This document shows, in pieces, positions 42,729 to 51,402 of a stretch of 62,375 nucleotides of DNA. The notes under the pieces are model-generated. The model was not told the origin of the DNA. It saw nothing but the letters and a program-made list of their open reading frames with translations, and made no database searches. Each line of letters begins with the position of its first letter. Position 1 is the stretch's first letter. The DNA is from Phocaeicola coprocola DSM 17136. GTDB lineage: Bacteria; Bacteroidota; Bacteroidia; Bacteroidales; Bacteroidaceae. The position numbers and the translations under genes were made by a program. The DNA is taken from the NCBI RefSeq assembly GCF_000154845.1, contig NZ_DS981464.1, forward strand, positions 1 through 62,375, written 5' to 3'.

Positions 42729-44081
42729 TTATACCATCTTGCGGAGAATGCGTGGAAACTGTATGGCAAAGATAAGTGTACAGCAGATGGCTGCCGTTGC
42801 ATCAGAAATTCCTTCAGCGGCATATACTCCGGGCATCCCCATGAAACGGGGCAGGATAAGTGCCAGCGGTATGAGTAATATAACTTTGCGCAATAGAGCG
42901 ATGAATACCGAAACTTTAGCTTGACCTAAAGCAACGAACATGTTCTGACACGCACGTTGTAATCCGAATATTGTCATTCCTCCGAGGAAAATCGGCATTA
43001 CCTGGCGTACTGTTTCTATTAATGTTTCATCGTTCGTAAAGGCGGAAGCTACTAGTGAGGGGAATAGAATCATGAATGAAATCAATAGAAAATTGAATGA
43101 AAACATGATGATGACTACTATTTTGAAGCATTCTTTTACTCGTTCCCGGTTATGATGGCCGTAATTGTAGCTGACAATGGGAACAAATCCTTGCGCAAAA
43201 CCTGTCAGTGGAACGCTTACAATGAGCATGGCGCTTTGCATGATGGCTAGTGCACTGACATAGATATCTCCAAATTTTTCCAGACTGCTGTTCAATACAA
43301 AGCCCACCAGGCTTTCTGTACTTGCCATGATAAATGGTGAAACTCCTAACGCCAGAATGGAGAGTATGATGCCTTTGTGCAGTTTCATGTAGCGGTATTC
43401 AAGTCTTAATGAGGCTTTTTTCGACGTGAGAAAGGAAATTATCCATATGGCACTACAGGCTTGTGACAGGATAGTAGCTAAGGCTGCTCCCTTTACTCCC
43501 ATACCGAATGTAAAAATGAACAGAGGATCTAATCCGATATTCAATATTGCTCCGATAAGGACAGAATACATGGCTATGGTGGGACGTCCTTGTGTATTGA
43601 TGAATGTATTGAGTCCTACTGACAGTTCCACGAACAGAGTACCCAGCAAATATATCGAAAGATAATCAGTAGCATATCCTATTGTATTTTCCGATGCTCC
43701 GGTAAAGAGCAATATCGGCTCCATAAACAAGTAAGTGGTAGCGGAAGTCAGTATGGTAAATATGAGCAGCAGGATGAATCCGTTGCCTAAAATCTGTCCG
43801 GCACGCTCCCGGTTTCCTTGTCCCAGGGCAATGGCAGCAAGTGGACTTCCTCCTGCTCCGACAATAGCAGAGAAAGAAGATATCAGTATTATGACAGCAC
43901 TTGTTACTCCGATTCCAGCTAAAGCATCGGTTCCGATGCCGGGTATGTGGCCGATATAAATACGATCGACAATATTGTATAGCAGGTTTACCAGCTGAGC
44001 TGCAACCGCCGGAAGTGACATCTTAAATATAAGAGGTAACATGCGGTCGGTTCCTAATCTTTCTTCATATGCATTTCCCAT
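42729..44081 (-). CDS. MATE-family multidrug/metabolite exporter
   Basis: The 450-residue inner-membrane antiporter has 12 hydrophobic segments and the MATE layout of two six-helix halves. The N-terminal MSLPAVAAQLVNLLYNIVDRIYIGHI and the mid-protein SPLAAIALGQGNRERAGQILG are typical. It exports drugs or metabolites in exchange for Na+ or H+. A -7 box TACCTTTG lies on the minus strand at 44113-44106, just upstream of the ATG. It converges with the AsmA-like gene. Confidence 0.9.
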   Translation of the reverse strand: MGNAYEERLGTDRMLPLIFKMSLPAVAAQLVNLLYNIVDRIYIGHIPGIGTDALAGIGVTSAVIILISSFSAIVGAGGSPLAAIALGQGNRERAGQILGNGFILLLIFTILTSATTYLFMEPILLFTGASENTIGYATDYLSIYLLGTLFVELSVGLNTFINTQGRPTIAMYSVLIGAILNIGLDPLFIFTFGMGVKGAALATILSQACSAIWIISFLTSKKASLRLEYRYMKLHKGIILSILALGVSPFIMASTESLVGFVLNSSLEKFGDIYVSALAIMQSAMLIVSVPLTGFAQGFVPIVSYNYGHHNRERVKECFKIVVIIMFSFNFLLISFMILFPSLVASAFTNDETLIETVRQVMPIFLGGMTIFGLQRACQNMFVALGQAKVSVFIALLRKVILLIPLALILPRFMGMPGVYAAEGISDATAAICCTLIFAIQFPRILRKMV

Positions 44082-44105
44082 CTTTGCCTTCTTTTAAAAA
44101 TTGCG

Positions 44106-44113
44106 CAAAGGTA
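44106..44113 (-). promoter_or_regulatory. -7 box of the MATE gene
   Basis: On the minus strand TACCTTTG matches TAnnTTTG and lies 24 bp before the ATG. Confidence 0.55.
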
Positions 44114-44267
44114 GTTATTTTTTATTAATGCGAATCAGGAGTTGAAAATAGCTTCTGATTCAGGTTTTAAAAGTTTATAATTCAGTTAATTACTTCATTG
44201 TTTTATTTTATAATCTCCTTGAAAAATCAGTATATTAGAGTAATAATTCCCGTTATTGTCTAATTAT

Positions 44268-45823
44268 GACCTAAAGTTTTCCCCCCTCATATCAGCTATT
44301 TGAGTAATAAGAAGTCTGCCATTTGCCGTGCGGCTACAGTTGATAGGCATGTCAACAGATCCACTCCTGCTTCACGCGACAAAACTTCCAGCAGATGCCT
44401 GACTTCTTCCAAAGTCCTGCTCCACAGGGTGAGCACTTGCAGCCGGTCACGCTCCGAGCGGAATAGTGCTCCCAGGGTTTCGTATTCTGAAAAGCGTTTG
44501 GCCAAGGAGAGCATCTGATACATCATGAAACACAAGGTGGTGTCTGCAATCTGAGCGTTGTAGCTCCGACTCTGACATTTTCCCAGTCCAAGATAACCGC
44601 GGCATTCCTTGAATATGACCTCTATGCCCCAGCGTCTTTCGTAAAGTTCAAAGGCTCTGACGAAGTTCATGGAAGTATCTGTAGTAAGCAACACTTTCCA
44701 AAGGGTGCTTCGCCCGTATTTGATGATGAAGATGCGTATGGGCTGTTCGCCCGGTTTTGCATGAAGCTGAATGTATTTGCACTTGTACTTTCGGCAATAG
44801 CATGAAGTTGTACGTTCATACCTTACAATCTGTTCATGGATGTTTTGGGGACGTTTGGACTTGCTTGTCTGATAACGCAACTTGGGGTTCATCTTGACCA
44901 AACCAATATAGTGCACTGAACCACCGCATAGCTCGCGGACTGCCTGTATGAGCGATTCGCATGTAAACCAACTGTCAGCAAGCACATACTTGAAGTTGAT
45001 ACCATGCCCCACGGCATGACAGAGCATGCGTCTGGCCATTTCGAGCTTGCTCTCATCACATTCCGCCTTGCGTGTATAGTCCGGATTTTTTGCGTTCCGC
45101 TTTTCCTTGAACTGCTCCTTCCGCTGTTTTAAGGTCAAGCCGTAATCCTTCTTCTTTCCTTTTTCACGATGAAGGGAGAAGTCTATGGGATAGCAGCTTT
45201 TCCCGTCAGAGAGAGCTGGTGTCAGGCATTTCATTCCATTAATGAAATTGTGGGTGACATGGCCGAACACCTTGCTGACTCCTTCGATTCGAATGCCGCT
45301 TTTCTGAAAGGTTGTATCATCAAGGATGGCACAAGTGTCATGCTCGTCGGTATTCACCTGATGCTCCCGAAGAATGACATGGAAGCGAAGGGTGATTTTG
45401 GTAAGAAGCATTCGCCAGTCGATGCGGGCGTTCAAAAGTGCGCGATACAGCGTGTTCTTTGACACGGCGCAAAGTCCATGAAAATGATTGGAAGTGGCAC
45501 AGGCAATTGTCTTTCCCCACAGGCGCATGATGAGGAGCGAGATGAAGAGGGAGGTCAAGGTATAGCCCTGAGCCTTCTCAAACTTTAGATTCCGAACGAT
45601 TTTACCGATGCCCAATGCCTTCATGACGACTAAAAGTTGCTCTTGAGCTTGTTCTTTAACGGATAAAACCTTGGTAAGTTCGTTCAAATTACCTATTTTT
45701 GCTTCTATAATAGTATTCTTATTTTTCATTGTAAATCAGTTGATTAAGTACCTCTAATTTACGAAGAAAATTTGAATTACTGTTACTTCCCACCCTCTTT
45801 ATTGGGGTGGGAAACTTTAGTCA
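44268..45823. mobile_element. IS4-type insertion sequence
   Basis: The element contains one transposase gene and has matching ends: CTAAAGTTTTCCC reading inward from 44271 and CTAAAGTTTCCCA reading inward from 45820 on the other strand. Just inside the right end, a perfect 9-bp hairpin (45787-45795 with 45805-45813) may block outside transcription. No clear target duplication could be read, so the exact ends are approximate. The right end interrupts a minus-strand gene for a secreted protein. Confidence 0.75.
44296..45729 (-). CDS. IS4-family DDE transposase
   Basis: The 477-residue transposase is complete. The first Asp is in CAILDDTTF (about residue 137), the second in VLADSWFTCES, and the catalytic Glu lies in the IS4 YREK-type motif YERRWGIEVIFKECRGYLG, where Tyr, Arg, Glu and Lys are all present. 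A short helical region follows. The element looks intact and potentially active. The start at 45729 follows a plausible leader within the IS. Confidence 0.88.
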   Translation of the reverse strand: MKNKNTIIEAKIGNLNELTKVLSVKEQAQEQLLVVMKALGIGKIVRNLKFEKAQGYTLTSLFISLLIMRLWGKTIACATSNHFHGLCAVSKNTLYRALLNARIDWRMLLTKITLRFHVILREHQVNTDEHDTCAILDDTTFQKSGIRIEGVSKVFGHVTHNFINGMKCLTPALSDGKSCYPIDFSLHREKGKKKDYGLTLKQRKEQFKEKRNAKNPDYTRKAECDESKLEMARRMLCHAVGHGINFKYVLADSWFTCESLIQAVRELCGGSVHYIGLVKMNPKLRYQTSKSKRPQNIHEQIVRYERTTSCYCRKYKCKYIQLHAKPGEQPIRIFIIKYGRSTLWKVLLTTDTSMNFVRAFELYERRWGIEVIFKECRGYLGLGKCQSRSYNAQIADTTLCFMMYQMLSLAKRFSEYETLGALFRSERDRLQVLTLWSRTLEEVRHLLEVLSREAGVDLLTCLSTVAARQMADFLLLK

Positions 45824-45900
45824 CTTACTACATTATTTACAGTCTGGGCGGATACAGAAACCGACAGACAAGCTAGCATAGAACCAATTATTGTTTTCAT
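45817..45900 (-). pseudogene. Signal-peptide stub of a secreted-protein gene cut by the IS
   Basis: MKTIIGSMLACLSVSVSAQT is a clear export signal with a cleavage site after SAQ. After seven further residues the frame meets a stop codon made by the IS end (GAC TAA). A -7 box TATCTTTG (45926-45919, minus strand) still precedes it. The rest of the gene is not found on the far side of the IS (44082-44267), so it was lost or moved. Confidence 0.6.
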
Positions 45901-45982
45901 CGTCTTATATTTTTTGCGCAAAGATAAAGTCATACGCATAATCGGATTAGTTTTCTCTGGTATATTAAAATTTAAATCGAGT

Positions 45983-47068
45983 ATGAAAGAAGTAATAGAT
46001 TGTTTAAATAATTCATTACAGGAGCATAAATACAATTTTGGCTCCCAATGCATCGCTCTGATTCAGAAGCTTGTCGAAGATTCGTGCTTAAACATTGCTT
46101 TAATACAACAGATATATGCTCCTAATCTCAAAATTGATTATAGGCAACTTCCGGATATTATAAAAAGGACCATAGACGAACCGAACAATTTTGTTTATCA
46201 AGAAAGGAAAATCTTTTATGACTATAGTTTTATGAGCAATGAGATAAAAGTAAAAATAAATACCCAGCATATAATTGCAACTCCTGATGAGGATTCTATG
46301 TTTATACAATTCAAATTAGAAGAGAACTTAAATTCCTTCAGCCAATTTCTTAGAAGTAGCGAATATATAACCATAGAAAACTATTTGGACTTTGAAGCAT
46401 TTAAAGATTTTGAACTCAATGTGGAGGATTATGAACGGAAATCAAAATCAATGAAGCTGAATGTGAATGCATCTGCTTGGAACAAGCTGTTTGATAGATT
46501 GTTGATTAAGTATTTCAATGATTATGCATATGACAAGCAATGTTCTGGTTCTAAGATAGCTCGTTTCTCTAAACAGATTGTAAGGAATTGGAAACTATGC
46601 ATTGAATATGATAAAAACATAGTGGGTAAATCTAAGCGCAGTAGATTCTTTGAATTTCCACATTTTAAAATTTCCCTTATAAAAACTGATGACGACGGTT
46701 ATATGAATCATACCTCAGATTCAGTTCTTTCGTTAGGAGTATTGGGAAATCCTTTCTTTTACTATCCGGCAATAACACCAACAGCTTATCTGGGTTACTT
46801 GGAATCAAAATATCACCGTAAGCCATATAATGAAATTGTAGATGGTAAAAAAATCCTTTGTGATTATGTAGCAACCATCAATGAAATTGCAACAATCGAG
46901 AATGACGGGAAAATAATCACCGTAAAGTTTCGTCAAAGTGAATCTCAGCTTTTAAAGGAGTATGTATGCTATTACATTTGGCTATTGTCCCAAACTAGTC
47001 GATGCTATTTAAACTACATAGAGGCATCAGTTGAGTCTGCTATTGCATTGTACAATAGACAAGTTTAA
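45983..47068 (+). CDS. Unrecognised protein, 361 residues
   Basis: No family is recognised. The protein is soluble, with no signal peptide. An N-terminal helical part (MKEVIDCLNNSLQEHKYNFG onward) is followed by an alpha/beta region with KLNVNASAWNKLFDRLLIKYFND and a C-terminal segment VTAYLGYLESK-like near residue 275. It is AT-rich and sits at the start of a row of orphan genes. The frame is open back to 45914, but that stretch overlaps the promoter of the truncated neighbour on the other strand, so the Met at 45983 is preferred. Confidence 0.5.
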   Translation: MKEVIDCLNNSLQEHKYNFGSQCIALIQKLVEDSCLNIALIQQIYAPNLKIDYRQLPDIIKRTIDEPNNFVYQERKIFYDYSFMSNEIKVKINTQHIIATPDEDSMFIQFKLEENLNSFSQFLRSSEYITIENYLDFEAFKDFELNVEDYERKSKSMKLNVNASAWNKLFDRLLIKYFNDYAYDKQCSGSKIARFSKQIVRNWKLCIEYDKNIVGKSKRSRFFEFPHFKISLIKTDDDGYMNHTSDSVLSLGVLGNPFFYYPAITPTAYLGYLESKYHRKPYNEIVDGKKILCDYVATINEIATIENDGKIITVKFRQSESQLLKEYVCYYIWLLSQTSRCYLNYIEASVESAIALYNRQV

Positions 47069-47121
47069 TCTGCGGAGATAAAATAAAAACATTCTTCTAA
47101 TCACCAGTTGTGTTTGCAGAA

Positions 47122-47152
47122 TAATGTGTTAAAAACAATCTGATACACAGAT
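47122..47152 (+). repeat. 31-bp intergenic repeat, copy 1
   Basis: This is identical to 49277-49307. It starts TAATGTGTTAAAAACAATCT and ends ACACAGAT. Each copy is followed 39-40 bp later by a TAACTTTG -7 box and then a gene for an orphan exported or membrane protein, so it looks like a copied promoter region. Confidence 0.85.
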
Positions 47153-47191
47153 AATTTGTTCTCCAACTGACGGCTTTATCAAAGAAAAAAG

Positions 47192-47199
47192 TAACTTTG
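47192..47199 (+). promoter_or_regulatory. -7 box of the 47239 gene
   Basis: TAACTTTG matches TAnnTTTG, 39 bp before the ATG. The same box follows the second copy of the 31-bp repeat. Confidence 0.55.
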
Positions 47200-47238
47200 T
47201 GTGAGTAGCAACGAAACTATCATTTATTACACAAAATA

Positions 47239-47682
47239 ATGAAAAAGTGGATAATAATAACCGGCTTGATAGTCTTGTCTGTGATAAGCTATTTGTTTAT
47301 TGATAGCCGAATCATTGATTATACAGATGGTACACCTGTGAAGTACATGGAACTTCCCAAGGAGGTTCAAGATAGCCTTGTATGGCGGGGAAGACATGAT
47401 GGATGTGTTTCGATAGAGGATACTGTAATCGTAAGATATAAGTCTGTGATTTGTTTTGATTCGGATTATACGATGTTTCATTTTGATGTTGGACCATGGA
47501 CTTTTGCTCATTTCCTAAAGCGTAACAGCGATGGGAAAATATGGAAATTTAAAGGGATATACAATATCCCCAAGCCAATGGTCACCATTGGAGATACGCT
47601 TTATGTTCCATCTGAATATAATATCAACTCCGGTGGCAGGGTAGATAACAATGCGGTCTTTTACCGACATATTCTAAAATAG
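47239..47682 (+). CDS. Membrane-anchored orphan protein, 147 residues
   Basis: One N-terminal hydrophobic helix (KKWIIITGLIVLSVISYLFI) acts as signal anchor. The rest is beta-rich with WKFKGIYNIPKPMVTIGDTLYVP near the end. No family is recognised. It is directly followed by the 144-residue gene with no gap between stop and start. The size, the single anchor and the setting among unrelated small genes are typical of immunity proteins in interbacterial-toxin clusters; that is inference. Confidence 0.5.
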   Translation: MKKWIIITGLIVLSVISYLFIDSRIIDYTDGTPVKYMELPKEVQDSLVWRGRHDGCVSIEDTVIVRYKSVICFDSDYTMFHFDVGPWTFAHFLKRNSDGKIWKFKGIYNIPKPMVTIGDTLYVPSEYNINSGGRVDNNAVFYRHILK

Positions 47683-48117
47683 ATGATGATGACAAATTCT
47701 TCTAAGACAGAAAAATGGATTCCTTTGCAAATTATTGCAGGAGAATGTTCCTTATCAAGTATTGAATATAATGCTACCGATTTAGTGGTTGAATTGGACT
47801 CATTCCGTGAAGAACGAACTATCAAAATAACATTCTCGGATGTATTTTCATACAGAGTCACCTTGGAACATTTCCGGTGGGCTGATTTTGTGAATGCTCC
47901 TAAAACATCAGCAACCTTGATTAAAGTTGAAAACTCTAATTTTATAAAGTGGTTGGAAGATGCTGGCGAGAAACAACTATATGGCAGCACGCTTAATATA
48001 GCCCATTATATGTTACAAACTACAGAGCATATAATCGATGTCGCATTGCTGCGTAGCTCTTCGATAACAATAGACGGAGTTGAGTTGCAGTTAAATTCTA
48101 AAAATGAAGAGAAATAG
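47683..48117 (+). CDS. Orphan cytoplasmic protein, possible immunity protein, 144 residues
   Basis: The small alpha/beta protein contains KWIPLQIIAGECSLSSIEYNATDLVVELDS near the start (abbreviated) and HFRWADFVNAPKTSATLIKVENSNFIKWL in the middle, with no signal peptide. The Trp-containing amphipathic pattern recalls several immunity-protein families, but no specific one is recognised. The start codon abuts the previous stop; the third Met (47689) is another option. Confidence 0.5.
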   Translation: MMMTNSSKTEKWIPLQIIAGECSLSSIEYNATDLVVELDSFREERTIKITFSDVFSYRVTLEHFRWADFVNAPKTSATLIKVENSNFIKWLEDAGEKQLYGSTLNIAHYMLQTTEHIIDVALLRSSSITIDGVELQLNSKNEEK

Positions 48118-48163
48118 TTGTTATTAATTGTGTGTAGAAAGCTTCATTCATTCTTATTACAAC

Positions 48164-49198
48164 ATGATGAAATTAGACTTTAAGAATTACCCGGCGGCAT
48201 TAAAAATAGTGTGTATCATCGTTTTGCTTCCGATACTCGCAGCTCCTCTTGTGTTATATTCCACCATCTTCTTTTTTGATAATCCTTCCAATGTAAGTGA
48301 AGCATTCGCATGGTTTGTTGCTGTCAATTCCTATTCATTCATTCTTTTGGGTATTTGTTGGGTTAGCGTATGGATGTATTCTAAATACAGGAGATACCTT
48401 CCTGCCATCTTGCCGTTTCTATTTTATCTTGGAGCGATATATGTCGGATATTGGTATTTTACGGACGGTCCGATAGACAAAAAACATGTAACTGCGGATG
48501 ATTACAGATTATACAGAGATACCCCTTGTGAGGAACTTGCCAAAGCCATCAACCGCCAGAATGTAAAAGAAATCGACCGGATTCTATCCCAATCACCTGA
48601 ATTGTTATCCTACAAAGAAAGTAAGTTCAACCAGACGATTCTGTTTTATGCCATTTCGGATGATAAAATACGTGCCGTCGAAGCCCTATTGAAGCATGGA
48701 GCCAACCCAAATCAAGTAGTAATAGACAGCAATAAGAGCATTTATATCCCTATTTCAGATGTATGTGGCCGATATTGGGATGAAGACAAGAAAATAAAAT
48801 ATGTCCGATTGCTTCTTGACTACGGAGCTGATATAAACATAGCTTTTGCCAATGAGTTTGTCAGCAGACATTGCGGAATCTGCCCTTTAACTCCGCTTGA
48901 AGCAGCATCTCAACAGGGTGATTTGGAGCTCGTCCGCTATTGTCTTGCAAATGGCGCTGACCCCAATTTCAGATTCAAAGAGCTTAATTCCACTCCTTTG
49001 GAAATAGCAATATTATTCAGACACTATACTGTAGCCGAGGAGTTACTCAAGCACGGAGCAGACCCCGATTTGCCTATGTATGAAAGAAGAACATCCGTCC
49101 GCAAAGAACTGATTGATGAAATAAAAGATCCTGATTTTTCAGATTCCAACCGAGATTTAAAAGCAAAAAGAAGACTATTGAAAATGATTGAAGATTAA
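48164..49198 (+). CDS. Membrane protein with C-terminal ankyrin repeats
   Basis: The 344-residue protein has three N-terminal transmembrane helices (about residues 13-39, 48-75 and 80-103) followed by four or more ankyrin units, recognisable from LLKHGANPNQVV, LLDYGADINIAF, CLANGADPNFRF and LLKHGADPDLPM. Ankyrin proteins bind other proteins, and in toxin-immunity clusters they often serve as immunity proteins. The start could be the Met at 48164 or 48167. An upstream frame opening at 48128 has no support. Confidence 0.75.
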   Translation: MMKLDFKNYPAALKIVCIIVLLPILAAPLVLYSTIFFFDNPSNVSEAFAWFVAVNSYSFILLGICWVSVWMYSKYRRYLPAILPFLFYLGAIYVGYWYFTDGPIDKKHVTADDYRLYRDTPCEELAKAINRQNVKEIDRILSQSPELLSYKESKFNQTILFYAISDDKIRAVEALLKHGANPNQVVIDSNKSIYIPISDVCGRYWDEDKKIKYVRLLLDYGADINIAFANEFVSRHCGICPLTPLEAASQQGDLELVRYCLANGADPNFRFKELNSTPLEIAILFRHYTVAEELLKHGADPDLPMYERRTSVRKELIDEIKDPDFSDSNRDLKAKRRLLKMIED

Positions 49199-49204
49199 GA
49201 TTAA

Positions 49205-49255
49205 ATGAAAGTACGTATCGTCATCATCGTAATTTGTTTGAGTATTCTATCATGA
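49205..49255 (+). pseudogene. Residual signal-peptide stub
   Basis: A 16-residue frame (MKVRIVIIVICLSILS) ends in a stop. It reads like the first half of a lipoprotein or export signal whose gene has been deleted. It stands 6 bp after the ankyrin gene and before the second copy of the 31-bp promoter repeat. Confidence 0.35.
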
Positions 49256-49276
49256 GCAATGTGTTCGTGAGGTAAT

Positions 49277-49307
49277 TAATGTGTTAAAAACAATCTGATA
49301 CACAGAT
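49277..49307 (+). repeat. 31-bp intergenic repeat, copy 2
   Basis: This is identical to 47122-47152 and is followed by TAACTTTG at 49348-49355, a -7 box for the gene at 49383. Confidence 0.85.
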
Positions 49308-49382
49308 TATTCCTTTTCCCAATAAAAGTATTATCGAAGAAATAAAGTAACTTTGTACAATTATGGTTAATCTATTTTGTTT

Positions 49383-50282
49383 ATGAAGAAGTGGCAGAAG
49401 ATGATAAATAAGATTGTATTGATGGAAATCATAATGCTATCCAATAGTTCTGTGATATTCGCCCAAAGCAAAAAATACAATCCATATTACTACCCTAAAT
49501 TGAGAGAATACGTTGACTGCAATCAAATTGATTTCAGTTCTGAATATAAGAAATGGCTTATACCGGACAACTCCGAAAAATTTGTCGATATTACTCATGA
49601 ACTTTTGGGAAACGGGTATGTATTCGAAAGGGCATTGTTCAACTCAGAACAATTCACGTATGAAAATATAGATGGTGAGTCATACTACAAGGAAACTTCA
49701 TTTAACGGAATACTTGGTGACAAATATACCCGGATTGAAATATTTATCCATCCGGAAGTTGAACGTATAGATTCCCTAACATTCACGGTAAATGGTAAAA
49801 CAAAAGTGGGAAAGAATATATGTGATTTTATAGGAGAAATATTTATTGAACATATATACAAGGTATGGGAAAGGGCTAATGACCCGGATAGTCCTAATTA
49901 TTATGTCATGGTGTGCAACTATTTGTTTACGGAAGATAAAGAGCAATTCGGAACTGGATTTTTCAAAGGCACATATGGTGCATATTGCTATATAGACGAA
50001 GCCAATAAAAAGGTATGTTTGGATATAGATGCAGGAGGTGGCGAGTTAAATAATCGCAATTATGTCGGTATATGGCAAAGCTATAAAACCAAAGCTGTAA
50101 AAAGATGCATTTGGGGGGATTATCGCCTGCCATATACTTTTGATTTTGATATTGGTGACGAAGATATGCATGTTAATCCCAAATACAATAGTCCTGAATG
50201 GGAAGAATGGCAATCTGAAATAGTTAACCCTGAAGAAAAAAAACATTGGTGGGAAGATTCTCAGAAGGAGGGTTGTCGATGA
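49383..50282 (+). CDS. Secreted orphan protein, 299 residues
   Basis: An N-terminal signal peptide (INKIVLMEIIMLSNSSVIFA, cleavage before QSKK) is followed by a beta-rich region with a hydrophobic core and a C-terminal stretch NSPEWEEWQSEIVNPEEKKH. No family is recognised. The stop codon overlaps an ATG (ATGA) of a short frame behind it. It belongs to the series of orphan genes behind the repeated promoter. Confidence 0.55.
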   Translation: MKKWQKMINKIVLMEIIMLSNSSVIFAQSKKYNPYYYPKLREYVDCNQIDFSSEYKKWLIPDNSEKFVDITHELLGNGYVFERALFNSEQFTYENIDGESYYKETSFNGILGDKYTRIEIFIHPEVERIDSLTFTVNGKTKVGKNICDFIGEIFIEHIYKVWERANDPDSPNYYVMVCNYLFTEDKEQFGTGFFKGTYGAYCYIDEANKKVCLDIDAGGGELNNRNYVGIWQSYKTKAVKRCIWGDYRLPYTFDFDIGDEDMHVNPKYNSPEWEEWQSEIVNPEEKKHWWEDSQKEGCR

Positions 50283-50401
50283 AATTGACAAATAAGGAAA
50301 TCAAAACAATTGGTCTTTCCTCTTTCAGAAGATGTCAGCGAAAAAATGTAAGCATAAATACTTTTGTTGAAGATATATCCAGTGGGCTTGATAACTACTA
50401 A
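50279..50401 (+). CDS. Short frame coupled to the preceding gene, 40 residues
   Basis: MKLTNKEIKTIGLSSF to SSGLDNY starts within the previous gene's stop (ATGA). It is helical and basic at first and acidic at the end. It may be the N-terminus of a longer gene truncated by deletion. Weakly supported. Confidence 0.3.
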   Translation: MKLTNKEIKTIGLSSFRRCQRKNVSINTFVEDISSGLDNY

Positions 50402-50417
50402 CAAAGAATTATAAACT

Positions 50418-50948
50418 ATGACAGCATCAGAATTTGTAACCGCAATTAAGGCTATCACTCCAAACGAATGTGCGTTCTCGATGATGCCTGAAGGTTTTGC
50501 TCAAATCTATTTGGAGGAGTTATTTATCGGGAATAATAAAGCGCATACCATTATAAAGCAGAATGATGCTGTTATAGATTTGGTTTGCAACTATGATGTG
50601 TCCAAGTTAACAATAATGATATTCCGTTTCAATAAATCTGATGAGTTGAAAGAAACAGAACGGTTTATTTTTTTTGGATGGCGGGAGGCTTTCCCGCTTG
50701 CCATTCTTAAAGAAACTGGCGAGGTTGTAGAAATGGACTGGGCAGATGATGAACGTATTATGAGTTATATCGCCAAAGATCAACAAACATTTCTTGACCT
50801 TCTTTTTGCTTTGGAAGAAAATAGTTTATCTGGCATTATTTCAAAAAAGAACAAATGGGATATAGAACATCTTATCAGTGTTGCAGGTGGTGTTAAATAT
50901 AAAGAGAACGTGATGGAGTTATTCATAGCGTATAAAAAAGGGGAATAA
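50418..50948 (+). CDS. Orphan protein, possibly SUKH-like immunity protein, 176 residues
   Basis: The soluble alpha/beta protein has a ribosome-binding-like purine stretch upstream. A short segment FIFFGWREAFPLAILKETGEVVEMDW lies in the middle, where SUKH/SMI1-type immunity proteins have an F-G-x-x-x-x-G-like core; the match is weak. No signal peptide is seen. The context of small unrelated genes on one strand supports a role as a cytoplasmic immunity protein; this is inference. Confidence 0.45.
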   Translation: MTASEFVTAIKAITPNECAFSMMPEGFAQIYLEELFIGNNKAHTIIKQNDAVIDLVCNYDVSKLTIMIFRFNKSDELKETERFIFFGWREAFPLAILKETGEVVEMDWADDERIMSYIAKDQQTFLDLLFALEENSLSGIISKKNKWDIEHLISVAGGVKYKENVMELFIAYKKGE

Positions 50949-50967
50949 ACTATTAAACATGAGATAA

Positions 50968-51315
50968 ATGAGAAGAAAAATTGTCATAATGCTGATAAAC
51001 TTAGGTCTTGGTCTTTTTACAGTATCTATGTTTTTAATTAGTGCCAGAGAAACACACATCTCTGAAACCCGGGATAATATTACCTGTGATATAATTAAAT
51101 TAGACCTGGAATACAGTTCAAGGCAACATCCAACGGCAACTCTTATTTACCAAAATAAAGAGTACATCACTTATATAAATAGCGTTGATAGTTTGCAAAT
51201 CGGTTTAAATAACACTACATTCTTTTATGATGAGTTGTTTGATAGGGTCTTTTGTCGTAATTCAGGTATTGCAAAAGCACGGCTCTTTCATTTAAGCTTA
51301 GATAAAGGCACATAA
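50968..51315 (+). CDS. Small membrane-anchored orphan protein, 115 residues
   Basis: One N-terminal hydrophobic segment (KIVIMLINLGLGLFTVSMFLI) precedes a beta-rich periplasmic or extracellular domain with a Tyr-rich region (ATLIYQNKEYITYINSVDSLQIG, abbreviated). The start is 19 bp after the previous stop, so the genes are probably co-transcribed. No family is recognised. A short imperfect hairpin (CCCACTTC / GAAGTAGGG, about 51322-51344) follows and may terminate the cluster. Confidence 0.5.
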   Translation: MRRKIVIMLINLGLGLFTVSMFLISARETHISETRDNITCDIIKLDLEYSSRQHPTATLIYQNKEYITYINSVDSLQIGLNNTTFFYDELFDRVFCRNSGIAKARLFHLSLDKGT

Positions 51316-51402
51316 TTCCCCCACCCACTTCTTATGGGAAGTAGGGATTTTGTTATGATTGATACCCAAAACGTTACGAATCCTCTGAAATTACAAATTA
51401 TC

